Positions 24,315 through 32,771 of a stretch of 39,634 nt of DNA are shown here, in pieces. Location of the stretch: assembly GCF_016595245.1 (NCBI RefSeq), contig NZ_JAENHM010000013.1, forward strand, positions 1-39,634, in the 5' to 3' direction. The position numbers and the translations under genes are program-made. The notes beneath the pieces are model-generated. The model was not told the DNA's origin, did no database searches, and was given only the letters and a program-made list of their open reading frames with translations. Position 1 is the stretch's first letter. Each line of letters begins with the position of its first letter. The stretch comes from Azospirillum endophyticum (GTDB lineage Bacteria; Pseudomonadota; Alphaproteobacteria; Azospirillales; Azospirillaceae).

Positions 24315-25441
24315 TGCTCTCATCCAGAGGGCCAATGCGCGGGAAGCGGAACATCGACAGGATCCAGAGTTTCAGCACCGGCTATTCGGAAGCGCGGGCG
24401 AAGTTCCGGATGGCGGCGGACGCGGTTGAGGCCGACGTCGAGTGCTTGGCCAGTCCGATGCTCGGACCCGACGGCGAGGTTTTGTCGACCGACGTCGCCT
24501 GGATCGGACCACGTGAGGCAGAGCGTGTGCTGACCCTGATCTCCGGAGTCCACGGCGTGGAGGGGTATTGCGGCTCCGGTGCCCAAGTCGACTGGATGCG
24601 GAGCGGCGAAGCGGCGAGGATGCCGGAGGGCACGGCCGCGCTGCTCATTCATGCAGCCAACCCCCATGGCTTTGCCTGGACCCGCCGCGTGACCGAAGAG
24701 AACGTCGACCTCAACCGCAACTGGGTGGATTTCGAGACTCGTCTTCCGGAGAACCCGGACTACGAGATGCTGTGCGAGGCCTTGGTGCCCAGGACGTGGA
24801 CGCCGAAATCGCGGGCGGCCAGCGCCAAAGTCTTCGGCGCGTACATCGGCGCACATGGGTTTCCCAGGTTCCAGGCCGTCGTTTCCGGCGGGCAATACAC
24901 CGATCCTCGGGGATTGTTCTATGGTGGTCAGGAGCCAACCCGCGCAAGACGCACGCTGTCCGACATTCTCACCGGCCGCTTGTCCGCCGCCCGCCGCGTG
25001 GTGGTCATCGACTACCACACGGGACTGGGGGCGTGGGGTGTCGCCGAGGAGATCGTAAGCGAACGCCGCAACACCGCAGTCTTCACACGGGCAGCCCACT
25101 GGTTCGGCGCAGGCGTCACATCCAGCGTAGACGGCAGCTCCGTTTCGGCCGATCTGTCGGGCGATGGCTTGATCGGCATCCATCGCTTGCTGCCCCATGC
25201 GGAGGTGACAGCGATCGCGCTCGAATTTGGCGTCTGCGCTATTGAAGACACGTTCGACGCCTTGCGTGCGGATGCTTGGCTGCACCGGTATGGAGAGCCC
25301 ATCTCGACACAGGGACAGCGCATCCGCACCAAAATGCTGGCTGCTTTCTACGACCAGTCCGCGGTTTGGAAAGGCATGGTTCTCGGTCAGTCAAGGTCCG
25401 TCATCCGGCGGGCTCTGGCGGGCCTTGATCAATCTGATTGA
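24314..25441 (+). CDS. DUF2817 family protein, M14-like zinc carboxypeptidase fold
   Basis: A 375-residue protein. ISGVHGVEGYCGSGAQVDWM (about residue 77) supplies a histidine and glutamate in the H-x-x-E arrangement of M14-type zinc peptidases. TEENVDLNRNWVDFE (about 128) matches the N-R-N substrate-binding block, and VVIDYHTGLGAWGVAEEIV (about 230) has the third zinc histidine. The C-terminal region with VTAIALEFGVCAIEDTFDAL may hold the catalytic glutamate. DUF2817 has no settled substrate; amide or peptide hydrolysis is expected. The ATG shares a base with the upstream stop (TGATG), so it is coupled to the acyltransferase. A second ATG at 24335 is possible. Confidence 0.88.
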   Translation: MLSSRGPMRGKRNIDRIQSFSTGYSEARAKFRMAADAVEADVECLASPMLGPDGEVLSTDVAWIGPREAERVLTLISGVHGVEGYCGSGAQVDWMRSGEAARMPEGTAALLIHAANPHGFAWTRRVTEENVDLNRNWVDFETRLPENPDYEMLCEALVPRTWTPKSRAASAKVFGAYIGAHGFPRFQAVVSGGQYTDPRGLFYGGQEPTRARRTLSDILTGRLSAARRVVVIDYHTGLGAWGVAEEIVSERRNTAVFTRAAHWFGAGVTSSVDGSSVSADLSGDGLIGIHRLLPHAEVTAIALEFGVCAIEDTFDALRADAWLHRYGEPISTQGQRIRTKMLAAFYDQSAVWKGMVLGQSRSVIRRALAGLDQSD

Positions 25442-25466
25442 GCTCCTGAGTGCCTGTTTGCAGGCG

Positions 25467-25640
25467 TCACGCCCCGATGGCTCGGGGAGCGAGGCGCTTC
25501 AGGCGCAGCGAGATGAAGGCGATCCCGGCGTAAGTGGGAAAATTCTCCTTCGTCTACCCGACAATGCTGTTCAATCGCCGGTAGCGCGACAGCCAACCGG
25601 ACGAGCGCTCTGCCGCACAGGCAATTCCGGTGGGGATGAA
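25467..25640 (-). mobile_element. IS5-family transposase C-terminal remnant
   Basis: On the minus strand a frame reads FIPTGIACAAERSSGWLSRY and RRLNSIVG, then a stop. The neighbouring frame continues KENFPTYAGIAFISLRLKRL followed by APRAIGA and a TGA at 25467-25469. Joined, these give the familiar IS5-type end 'AERSFGWL.RYRRLN.I.ER.KE.....IAFI.LRLKRL'. It is frameshifted and lacks everything before the last catalytic residues. It fills the gap between DUF2817 and the AEP locus. Confidence 0.75.
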
Positions 25641-25743
25641 CATACCGTCGCGGCTGCCGGCACGGGGAGGTTTTTTACCAACCCGGCGTCACCAAAGCTT
25701 AACGGGAGTGAACGGGCGCTTGGGCGTAGAGAGGCTTCCTGTA

Positions 25744-25768
25744 CCGGAGCGGCGAATGGCCGCTCCGG
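25744..25768. promoter_or_regulatory. Perfect 10-bp hairpin upstream of the AEP-binding protein gene
   Basis: CCGGAGCGGC (25744-25753) and GCCGCTCCGG (25759-25768) enclose a 5-base loop, ending 42 bases before the ATG at 25811. No T-run follows, so a leader-RNA structure or operator is as likely as a terminator. The remaining bases of this gap (25641-25743) show no other signal I can support. Confidence 0.4.
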
Positions 25769-25810
25769 GTCGCCACCAGACATCGCCCCATCGACTACGG
25801 GAGCTCCCTG

Positions 25811-26848
25811 ATGATCCGCCGCACCACTCTGCCTGGGACTTGTGCGCTTGCGCTGCTGACCATTGTCGCGTCCGCCACGGGGGCTGGGGCCGCAACCCGC
25901 CTGACCGTCTACACCGCGCTGGAGAACGAACAGCTCACCCCCTACAAGAAGGCGTTCGAGGCCGACAATCCCGGCATCGAGATCGAGTGGGTGCGTGATT
26001 CCACCGGCGTCGTCACCGCCAAGCTTCTGGCCGAGAAGGACAACCCCAAGGCCGACGTGGTGTGGGGGCTCGCCGCCTCCAGTCTGATGATCCTCGATGC
26101 GCAGGGCATGCTGATGCCCTATCAGCCGAAGGGTGCGGAGGATCTCAAACCCAGCTTCCGTGACGCCAAGACCCCGCCGGCCTGGGTCGGCATGGACGCC
26201 TGGATGGCGGCGATCTGCTTCAACACGGTTGAGGCCGAGAAGAAGAAGCTGCCGAAGCCGACCTCCTGGGCCGACCTGCTGAAGCCGGAATACAAGGGCC
26301 AGATCGTCATGCCGAACCCGGCCTCTTCGGGCACCGGCTTCCTCGCCGTGTCCGGTTGGCTGCAGACCATGGGGGTGGACAAGGGCTGGTCCTATATGGA
26401 CAGGCTGAACGACAACGTCGCGCTCTACACCCACTCGGGATCCAAGCCCTGCAAGATGGCGGCGGCCGGCGAATACCCCATCGGCATCTCCATCGAATAC
26501 ACCGGCGCCCAGCAGAAGACCAAGGGTGCGCCGATCGACGTGATCCTGGCCTCCGAAGGCGTGGGCTGGGAGATGGAGGCGACGGCCATCGTCAAGGGCA
26601 CCCAAAAGGCCGAGGCCGCGAAGGCGCTCGCCGACTGGGCGGCCAGCCGCAAGGCCAACGAGCAGTATGTGAACTTCTATCAGGTCACCGCCCATCCCGG
26701 CGTGACCAAGGAGACGCCGAACTACCCGAAGAACGCGGAGGCGGCGATGAACAAGGCCAACGACTTCGTCTGGGCCGCGGCCAACCGCGACCGCATCCTG
26801 GCGGATTGGGAAAAGCGCTACGGCGCCAAGTCCGAACCGAAGAGCTGA
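25811..26848 (+). CDS. phnS: 2-aminoethylphosphonate-type ABC substrate-binding protein
   Basis: A 345-residue periplasmic protein with signal peptide (residues 1-28, ending TGAGA). The mature part begins TRLTVYTALENEQLTPYKKA, then PGIEIEWVRDSTGVVTAKLL, ADVVWGLAASSLMILDAQG, SWADLLKPEYKGQIVMPNPA and GIQFN-like YPIGISIEYTGAQQKTKG. This matches the binding proteins annotated as putative AEP receptors that travel with PhnT and a double-length permease. The Shine-Dalgarno is GGGAGC, 8 bases before the ATG. The downstream phnW-phnX genes support an AEP ligand strongly, though the binding itself is inferred. Confidence 0.9.
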   Translation: MIRRTTLPGTCALALLTIVASATGAGAATRLTVYTALENEQLTPYKKAFEADNPGIEIEWVRDSTGVVTAKLLAEKDNPKADVVWGLAASSLMILDAQGMLMPYQPKGAEDLKPSFRDAKTPPAWVGMDAWMAAICFNTVEAEKKKLPKPTSWADLLKPEYKGQIVMPNPASSGTGFLAVSGWLQTMGVDKGWSYMDRLNDNVALYTHSGSKPCKMAAAGEYPIGISIEYTGAQQKTKGAPIDVILASEGVGWEMEATAIVKGTQKAEAAKALADWAASRKANEQYVNFYQVTAHPGVTKETPNYPKNAEAAMNKANDFVWAAANRDRILADWEKRYGAKSEPKS

Positions 26849-26871
26849 GGTCGGCTGCAAGCCGACCGCAG

Positions 26872-26897
26872 GGGCGGGTGCCTGGACGCACCCGCCC
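26872..26897 (+). terminator. Intercistronic hairpin after the binding-protein gene
   Basis: GGGCGGGTGC (26872-26881) pairs perfectly with GCACCCGCCC (26888-26897) around a 6-base loop. GTCTTTCC follows, so the T-run is weak. A smaller hairpin (GGTCGGC/GCCGACC) lies just upstream. Such structures commonly allow partial read-through and leave the binding-protein mRNA more abundant than the transporter mRNA. Confidence 0.5.
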
Positions 26898-26929
26898 GTC
26901 TTTCCGTTTCCTGCCAGGACAAATCGCCA

Positions 26930-28027
26930 ATGACTACCCAGACAACTGCCGCGCCCCATCTCCGTCTGGACTCCATCGTCAAGACGTTCGGGACCTTCAT
27001 CGCGCTGAAGGGCGTGTCGCTCGACATCCGGCGCGGCGAGTTCGTCTGTTTCCTCGGGCCGTCCGGCTGCGGCAAGACCACGCTGCTGCGGGTGATCGCC
27101 GGGCTCGACCCGCAGAGCGGCGGAACGGTGTGGCTGGGCGACCGCGACGTGTCGCGATTGCCGCCGTCGGCGCGCGATTACGGCATCGTCTTCCAATCCT
27201 ATGCGCTGTTCCCGAACCTGACGGTGTACCGGAACGTTGCCTATGGCCTGAAGCTGGGCCGGGCCGCCGAACGGGCGCGGGTGGAGGAGCTGCTGGCGCT
27301 GGTCGGCCTTCCCGACGCCGGCCCGAAATATCCGGCCCAGCTGTCCGGCGGCCAACAGCAGCGGGTGGCGTTGGCCCGCGCGCTGGCGCCGTCCCCCGGC
27401 CTGCTTCTGCTGGACGAGCCATTGTCGGCGCTGGACGCGCGGGTGCGGCTGCATCTGCGCCGCCAGATCCGCGAGCTGCACCGCCGGCTGGGCATCACCA
27501 CCATCATGGTCACCCACGACCAGGAGGAGGCGCTGACCATGGCCGACCGCATCGTGGTGATGAACAACGGGGTCATCGAGCAGGTTGGTGCCCCCGACGA
27601 GGTCTATCGCCGGCCGGCCAGCCCTTTCGTCGCCGATTTCGTCGGGGCGATGAATTTCCTGCCCGGCGTTCTGGGGGCGCCGGGACGGGTGAGGCTGGGC
27701 GAGCATGGCTTCGAGTGCGGCTTCGACAGCGCCGATGACCATCTGGCGTCCGCGCCCCCCGGTGCCGCCGTCACCGTCTGCCTGCGGCCGGAGGACGTGC
27801 AGGTGCGCGCGGCCGGCGGCGCCAACACGCTGGAGGCGGTGATCGAAAGCCTGGAATTCCTCGGTCCCTTCCACCGCGCCCGGCTGGCCGCCGACGGTCT
27901 GGGCGATGCCCGCGTCACCGCCGACCTGTCGGCCAATCTGGTGCGCGACCTGTCGCTGGAGTCCGGCCGCCGGCTGGCGGTGACCCTGCCGCGCGAGCGG
28001 CTGCGCGTGTTCGAGGCTGTGCGATGA
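26930..28027 (+). CDS. phnT: 2-aminoethylphosphonate-type ABC transporter ATPase
   Basis: A 365-residue ATPase. The motifs are Walker A GPSGCGKTTLLRVIAG (about residue 43), Q-loop GIVFQSYALFPNLTVYRN, signature LSGGQQQRVALARAL, Walker B LLLLDEPLSALD and the switch MVTHDQEEALTMAD. The last 110 residues form a TOBE regulatory domain (VCLRPEDVQVRAAGGAN). The stop overlaps the permease ATG (ATGA). It belongs to the spermidine/ferric/phosphonate ATPase group; the AEP call comes from its partners. Confidence 0.93.
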   Translation: MTTQTTAAPHLRLDSIVKTFGTFIALKGVSLDIRRGEFVCFLGPSGCGKTTLLRVIAGLDPQSGGTVWLGDRDVSRLPPSARDYGIVFQSYALFPNLTVYRNVAYGLKLGRAAERARVEELLALVGLPDAGPKYPAQLSGGQQQRVALARALAPSPGLLLLDEPLSALDARVRLHLRRQIRELHRRLGITTIMVTHDQEEALTMADRIVVMNNGVIEQVGAPDEVYRRPASPFVADFVGAMNFLPGVLGAPGRVRLGEHGFECGFDSADDHLASAPPGAAVTVCLRPEDVQVRAAGGANTLEAVIESLEFLGPFHRARLAADGLGDARVTADLSANLVRDLSLESGRRLAVTLPRERLRVFEAVR

Positions 28028-29748
28028 GCATGCTGAAGGTGGCCGCACCGAAGCCTTCCTTCTTCACTGTTCGCCAATCCGGCCGGCCGGTCGATCCGGG
28101 CGAGCGCTGGCTGTTCGGGCTGGGGATGGGCGGGATCGCGCTGTTCCTGGCGCTGTTCGTCCTGCTGCCGCTCGGCACGCTATTCCTGCGCAGCGTCTAT
28201 GACCGCGACGGCGCCTTCGTCGGGCTCGCCAACTTCGCCGCCTTTCTGGAGGCGCCGACGCTGGTGCGGTCGGTTGTCAACAGCCTGACGCTGTCGCTGC
28301 TGACCACGGCCGTCACGGTGACGCTGGCCTTCCTTTACGCTTTCTGCCTGACCCGCACCCACATGGCGGGCAAGGGGTTGTTCCGGCTGCTGGCGCAAAT
28401 CCCGCTGCTGGCGCCGTCGCTGCTGCCGGCCATCGCGCTGGTCTATCTGTTCGGCAACAAGGGCATCCTGCGCGGCCTGCTGATGGGCGAGAGCATCTAT
28501 GGTCCCATCGGCATCGTGATGGGCGAGGTCTTCTACGCCTTCCCTCATGCGGTGATGATCCTGACCGTGGCGCTGTCCACCTCCGATGCCCGGCTGTACG
28601 AGGCGGCAGAGGCGCTGGGGGCCGGTGCCTGGAAGCGCTTCGTCACCATCACCCTGCCGGGCGTGCGCTATGGCCTGATCTCCGCCATCTTCGTGGTGTT
28701 CACGCTGGTGGTCACCGATTTCGGTGTGCCCAAGGTGATCGGCGGCTCCACCAACATGCTGGCGACCGATGTCTACAAGCAGGTGGTGGGCCTGCAAAAT
28801 TTCGGCATGGGGGCGGTGGTCGGCATCGTCTTGCTGCTGCCGGCGGTGCTGGCCTTCGTCGCCGACTGGTTCGGCCAGCGCCGGCAGATGGCGCAGCTGT
28901 CCGCCCGCTCGGTGCCGTTCCAGCCGCGGGTGAACCCGGTCGGCGACCGCTTGGCCGTCCTGTTCTGTGCGCTGGTCGGCGGTCTGCTGCTGGGGCTGCT
29001 GGGGGTGGCGGGCTTCGCCTCCATCGTTACCTTCTGGCCCTACAACCTGACGCCGACGCTGGCGAACTACGACTTCGCCGAATTCGATGCTGCGGGCTGG
29101 AGCAGCTATGCCAACAGCCTGACCCTGGCCTTCTGGACCGCGCTGACCGGTACAGTCATCGTCTTCGCCGGCGCCTGGCTGGTGGAGCGGGCGCCGGGGC
29201 GCGCGGCGATGAAGGGGGGCGTGCGGCTGCTGGCGATCCTGCCGCTGGCGGTGCCGGGCATGGTGCTGGGCTTGGCCTATATCTTCTTCTTCAACGCGCC
29301 GTGGAACCCGCTGGGCTGGCTCTATCACGGCATGGCGATCCTGGTTCTGGCCACGGTGGCGCATTTCTACACCGTCAGCCACCTGACCGCGGTCACCGCC
29401 CTGAAGCAGCTGGATGCCGAATTCGAAGCGGTGTCGGCCAGCTTGAAGGTGCCGGTCTGGTCCACCTTCCTGCGGGTGACGGTGCCGCTCTGCCTGCCGG
29501 CCATCCTCGACATCGCCATCTATTTCTTCGTCAATGCCATGACCACGGTGTCGGCGGTGGTCTTCCTCTATGCCCCCGAAACCAAGCCGGCCTCGGTCGC
29601 CGTGCTGAACATGGACGATGCCGGCGAGGTGGCGGGGGCCGCCGCCATGGCGATGATGATCGTCCTCACCTCCGCCGCGGTGCGGGCGCTGCATGCCCTG
29701 CTGTCGCGGGCATTGCAGGCGCGGACCCAGGCATGGCGGCGGCACTGA
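28024..29748 (+). CDS. phnU: Double-length (fused) AEP-type ABC transporter permease
   Basis: A 574-residue permease carrying two complete six-helix transport domains in one chain. The first EAA loop is YEAAEALGAGAWKRFVTITL (about residues 196-215); the second is EFEAVSASLKVPVWSTFLRV (about 467-486). This matches the roughly 550-residue permeases of the putative AEP transporter family, where a single gene replaces phnU plus phnV. The N-terminus is cytoplasmic and the first helix starts near residue 38. Its final 83 bases overlap the 3' end of the LysR gene on the other strand. Confidence 0.93.
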   Translation: MSMLKVAAPKPSFFTVRQSGRPVDPGERWLFGLGMGGIALFLALFVLLPLGTLFLRSVYDRDGAFVGLANFAAFLEAPTLVRSVVNSLTLSLLTTAVTVTLAFLYAFCLTRTHMAGKGLFRLLAQIPLLAPSLLPAIALVYLFGNKGILRGLLMGESIYGPIGIVMGEVFYAFPHAVMILTVALSTSDARLYEAAEALGAGAWKRFVTITLPGVRYGLISAIFVVFTLVVTDFGVPKVIGGSTNMLATDVYKQVVGLQNFGMGAVVGIVLLLPAVLAFVADWFGQRRQMAQLSARSVPFQPRVNPVGDRLAVLFCALVGGLLLGLLGVAGFASIVTFWPYNLTPTLANYDFAEFDAAGWSSYANSLTLAFWTALTGTVIVFAGAWLVERAPGRAAMKGGVRLLAILPLAVPGMVLGLAYIFFFNAPWNPLGWLYHGMAILVLATVAHFYTVSHLTAVTALKQLDAEFEAVSASLKVPVWSTFLRVTVPLCLPAILDIAIYFFVNAMTTVSAVVFLYAPETKPASVAVLNMDDAGEVAGAAAMAMMIVLTSAAVRALHALLSRALQARTQAWRRH

Positions 29749-30658
29749 GGCCCGACAGGGGGCTGCCGGCCTCGGCCGCCACCTCCCGCGCCAGATCCAG
29801 AAACGCCCGCACCACCGCCAGCCGGCGGCGTTCGCGCAGGCAGACCACATACTCGTCCATCTCGATCTCGGCCCCGGGCCCGACACCGGCGATGGGAAGC
29901 AGAACCAGACGCCCGTCGCCGGTGAATTCCGCCGCCGAGGTGAAGCCGATCCCCAGCCCGGCCGCAACCGCCTCCACCACCGCCTCGCGGCTTTGAATTT
30001 CGATGATGGCGGCCGGCGTGACCTCCGCCGCCGCCAGCGCCCGCTCGACCAGCCGGCGGGTCATCGATCCCGGCTCGCGCAGCACCAACCGCTCCGCCAC
30101 CAGATCGCCCAGCGCCAGCGCCCGGCGCCGCGCCAGCTGATGCGTCTTCGGCAGCAGTGCCCGCACCGGATCGCGCCGCAGCGGCAGCACATAGAGCCGC
30201 GAGTCCCCCGGCACGTCGGCCAGCACGGCCACGTCGATGCGCGTCTCCATCAGCCCTTCCAGCATGGTCCGCGAGTTGCCGACCGCCAGCGTCACCGTCG
30301 GCCCCGGATGAGCACGGGTGAAGCGGGCGATCAGCGGCACGGCGTGGAACGGCCCGTCGGCCCCGACCGCCAGCGTCCCACCATCCAGATGCCGCACCCC
30401 GGCCAGCAGTTCCATCGCCTCCTGCTCCGCCGCGAACAAGCGGCGGGTGACGGCGAACAGCGCCGTGCCGACCTCGGTCAGCGTCACCTGACGGTTGCCG
30501 CGGTCGAACAGGGTGACGCCGTAGGTCTCCTCAAGCGCCTTCACCTCCTGCGAGCAGGTCGGCTGCGTCACGTTCAGCAGCCGTGCCGCCTTGGTGAATC
30601 CCCCTTCCGTTGCCACCGCATGAAAGGCGCGGAGCTGGGCGAAATTCATTGATTTCAT
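29666..30658 (-). CDS. LysR-family transcriptional regulator of the AEP locus
   Basis: A 330-residue LysR protein. Residues about 4-63 hold the helix-turn-helix MNFAQLRAFHAVATEGGFTK, AARLLNVTQPTCSQEVKALE and TYGVTLFDRGNRQVTLTEVG. The effector domain follows (GTLAVGADGPFHAVPLIARF, then VTLAVGNSRTMLEGLMETRI and VAAGLGIGFTSAAEF). The last 35 or so residues are an alanine/proline-rich extension overlapping the permease gene, beyond the usual LysR length of about 300. It is divergent from phnW and is the likely activator of AEP catabolism, sensing AEP or phosphonoacetaldehyde. Start ATG 30658; ATG 30649 is also possible. Confidence 0.92.
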   Translation of the reverse strand: MKSMNFAQLRAFHAVATEGGFTKAARLLNVTQPTCSQEVKALEETYGVTLFDRGNRQVTLTEVGTALFAVTRRLFAAEQEAMELLAGVRHLDGGTLAVGADGPFHAVPLIARFTRAHPGPTVTLAVGNSRTMLEGLMETRIDVAVLADVPGDSRLYVLPLRRDPVRALLPKTHQLARRRALALGDLVAERLVLREPGSMTRRLVERALAAAEVTPAAIIEIQSREAVVEAVAAGLGIGFTSAAEFTGDGRLVLLPIAGVGPGAEIEMDEYVVCLRERRRLAVVRAFLDLAREVAAEAGSPLSGLSAAAMPGSAPAMPATAGHAAPAPRRR

Positions 30659-30672
30659 CTATGGACCCATAG
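30659..30672. promoter_or_regulatory. CTATGG-AC-CCATAG palindrome in the LysR/phnW intergenic region
   Basis: A perfect 6-bp inverted repeat with a 2-base centre abuts the LysR start codon and lies about 90 bases before phnW. The position between divergent regulator and target genes, and a dyad of the T-N11-A type (TATGGACCCATA), are typical of LysR binding sites. No sigma-70 promoter can be called with confidence here. Confidence 0.45.
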
Positions 30673-30760
30673 GTCGAATGGATTGGATTTATGATAGGCG
30701 AATCCGCGTCATGGGGCCATTCCGACCGTCACGCCTTTCCCTTTCCTGCGGAATTCCCCC

Positions 30761-31879
30761 ATGTCCGACACCGTGCCCTACTTGTTGACCCCGGGTCCAT
30801 TGACCACCTCCGCCACCGTCAAGCAGGCGATGCTGCGCGACTGGGGATCGCGCGACGGCCGTTTCATCGCGCTGAATGCCGCCATTCGCGACCGGCTGGT
30901 GCGGCTGGCCGGCGGCAGCGCCGACAGCCATGTCGCGGTGCCGGTCCAGGGTTCCGGCACTTTCGCGGTGGAGGCGATGATCGGCACGCTGGTGCCGCGC
31001 GCCGGCCGGCTGCTGGTGCTGGTCAACGGCGCCTACGGCACCCGCATGGTCCGCATCGCCAAGGTGGCCGGCCGGTCCGTCACCGCGCTGGAAACGGCGG
31101 AGGATCTGCCGGTGTCGCCGACCGCGCTGGCCGAGGCGCTCGATGCCGATCCCGCGATCACCCATGTTGCCGTCGTCCACTGCGAAACCACCTCCGGCAT
31201 CCTCAACCCGATCGAGGCGGTTGCCGAAGTCACCCGGTCCCGTGGCCGGTCCCTGCTGGTCGACGCCATGAGCGCTTTCGGGGCGCTTCCCTTCGACATG
31301 GCGGCGCTGGGGGCCGTCGCGGTCGCCGCATCCTCCAACAAGTGCCTGGAGGGCGTGCCGGGCATGGGCTTCGTCATCGCCCGCCGCGATGCGCTGGAGG
31401 CCGCCAAGGGCAATGCGCACTCGCTGTCGCTCGACCTGCACGACCAGTGGCGCGGCTTCGAGGCGAACGCCCAGTGGCGCTTCACCCCGCCGACCCATGT
31501 GGTCGCCGCCTTCGCCCAGGCACTGGACGAGCATGAGGCCGAAGGCGGCGTCGGGGGACGCGGCGCCCGCTATCGCGCCAATGCCGCCATCCTGATCGAC
31601 GGCATGCGGGCGCTGGGGTTCGAAACGCTGCTGCCCGACCATCTGCAAGCCCCGATCATCGTCACCTTCCGCATGCCGGCCGACCCGGTCTTCGTCTTCG
31701 CCGACTTCTATGACCGGCTGCGCGAGCGCGGCTTCGTGATCTATCCCGGCAAGCTGACGGTGTCCGACAGCTTCCGCATCGGCTGCATCGGCCGGCTTGG
31801 CGCGGCGGAGATGACCGCCGCCATCGCCGCCATCCGCAACACCCTGTCCGAGATGGGCGTCGCCTCCGGCGCTCCCTGA
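30761..31879 (+). CDS. phnW: 2-aminoethylphosphonate--pyruvate transaminase
   Basis: A 372-residue PLP enzyme converting AEP and pyruvate to phosphonoacetaldehyde and alanine. It opens PYLLTPGPLTTSATVKQAML, then DWGSRDGRFIALNAAIRDRL and VPVQGSGTFAVEAMIGTLVP. HCETTSGILNPIEAVAEVTR and SLLVDAMSAFGALPFDM contain the aspartate that pairs with the PLP ring nitrogen. SSNKCLEGVPGMGFVIARRD holds the Schiff-base lysine at about residue 194, as in characterised PhnW. Length and all key residues look intact. It is followed by phnX after 29 bases. Confidence 0.97.
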   Translation: MSDTVPYLLTPGPLTTSATVKQAMLRDWGSRDGRFIALNAAIRDRLVRLAGGSADSHVAVPVQGSGTFAVEAMIGTLVPRAGRLLVLVNGAYGTRMVRIAKVAGRSVTALETAEDLPVSPTALAEALDADPAITHVAVVHCETTSGILNPIEAVAEVTRSRGRSLLVDAMSAFGALPFDMAALGAVAVAASSNKCLEGVPGMGFVIARRDALEAAKGNAHSLSLDLHDQWRGFEANAQWRFTPPTHVVAAFAQALDEHEAEGGVGGRGARYRANAAILIDGMRALGFETLLPDHLQAPIIVTFRMPADPVFVFADFYDRLRERGFVIYPGKLTVSDSFRIGCIGRLGAAEMTAAIAAIRNTLSEMGVASGAP

Positions 31880-31908
31880 CCGCTTCTTCCGTTCGAAAGT
31901 CCGATCCG

Positions 31909-32739
31909 ATGAGCTTCGTCTATTCGCGCCGCTACACCGGCCCGCTCCTGGCCGTCATCCTCGACTGGGCCGGGACCACGGTCGATCATGGCTGCCTCGC
32001 CCCGGCTGGCGCCTTCATGGAAGCCTTCCGCCGCTCTGGCGTTTCGATCACGCTGGATCAGGCGCGCGGTCCGATGGGCATGGCCAAATGGCACCACATC
32101 CAGGCGATCACCCGGATGGGGCCAGTGGCCGAGGCCTGGATCGCCGTCCATGGCGCCGCCCCGACCGACGCCGATGTCGACCGGCTCTATGAGACCTTCC
32201 TGCCGCTTCAGGTGGAGGTGGTGGCGCAGCATTCCGACCTGATCCCCGGTGCGGCGGAGACGGTCGCCGCCATGCGGGCGCGCGGGCTGAAGATCGGCTC
32301 GACCACCGGCTATCCGCGTCCGGTGATGGATGTGGTGCAGCGGGTGGCGGCGGCGCAGGGCTATACGCCCGACATCACGGTCTGCGCCGGCGAAACCCCT
32401 GCCGGCCGCCCCGGTCCCGCGATGGCTCTGCGCTGCGTCGTCGAACTGTCCATCTCGCCGGTGGAGGCCTGCGTCAAGATCGGCGACACCGTGGTCGATG
32501 TCGAAGAGGGGCTGAACGCCGGCATGTGGACCATCGCGGTCGCCGACACCGGCAACGAGGTCGGACTGCCGCTTGCCGACTGGCAGGCGCTGGCGCCGGA
32601 CCGGCGCGATGCGCTGCATGCCGCGGCATCCGACCGGCTCGCCAGGGCCGGCGCCCATTACGTGGTGCGGTCGCTGGCCGAGGCGCTGCCGCTGCTCGAT
32701 GCCATCGAGGCCCGGCTGGCGCGCGGCGAGAAGCCGTGA
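31909..32739 (+). CDS. phnX: Phosphonoacetaldehyde hydrolase (phosphonatase)
   Basis: A 276-residue HAD-superfamily enzyme that splits phosphonoacetaldehyde into acetaldehyde and phosphate. The nucleophile is Asp19 in AVILDWAGTTVDHG. The Schiff-base lysine unique to this subgroup is Lys60 in RGPMGMAKWHHIQAI. LKIGSTTGYPRPVMDVVQRV gives the HAD threonine motif, and CVKIGDTVVDVEEGLNAGMW the magnesium-binding acidic motif. It follows phnW and its stop overlaps a GTG start of the next gene. All catalytic features are present. Confidence 0.97.
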   Translation: MSFVYSRRYTGPLLAVILDWAGTTVDHGCLAPAGAFMEAFRRSGVSITLDQARGPMGMAKWHHIQAITRMGPVAEAWIAVHGAAPTDADVDRLYETFLPLQVEVVAQHSDLIPGAAETVAAMRARGLKIGSTTGYPRPVMDVVQRVAAAQGYTPDITVCAGETPAGRPGPAMALRCVVELSISPVEACVKIGDTVVDVEEGLNAGMWTIAVADTGNEVGLPLADWQALAPDRRDALHAAASDRLARAGAHYVVRSLAEALPLLDAIEARLARGEKP

Positions 32740-32771
32740 GCACGGCCCCGGCCGCCATCGACAGGGCACCC

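Noticed and set aside
25571..28048. 825-residue minus-strand frame
   Set aside because: It is antisense to the AEP binding protein and ATPase, both of which have complete motifs. Composition is typical of a shadow frame.
28180..29967. 595-residue minus-strand frame
   Set aside because: It is antisense to the fused permease and extremely rich in H, Q, R, D and G. No domain is recognisable.
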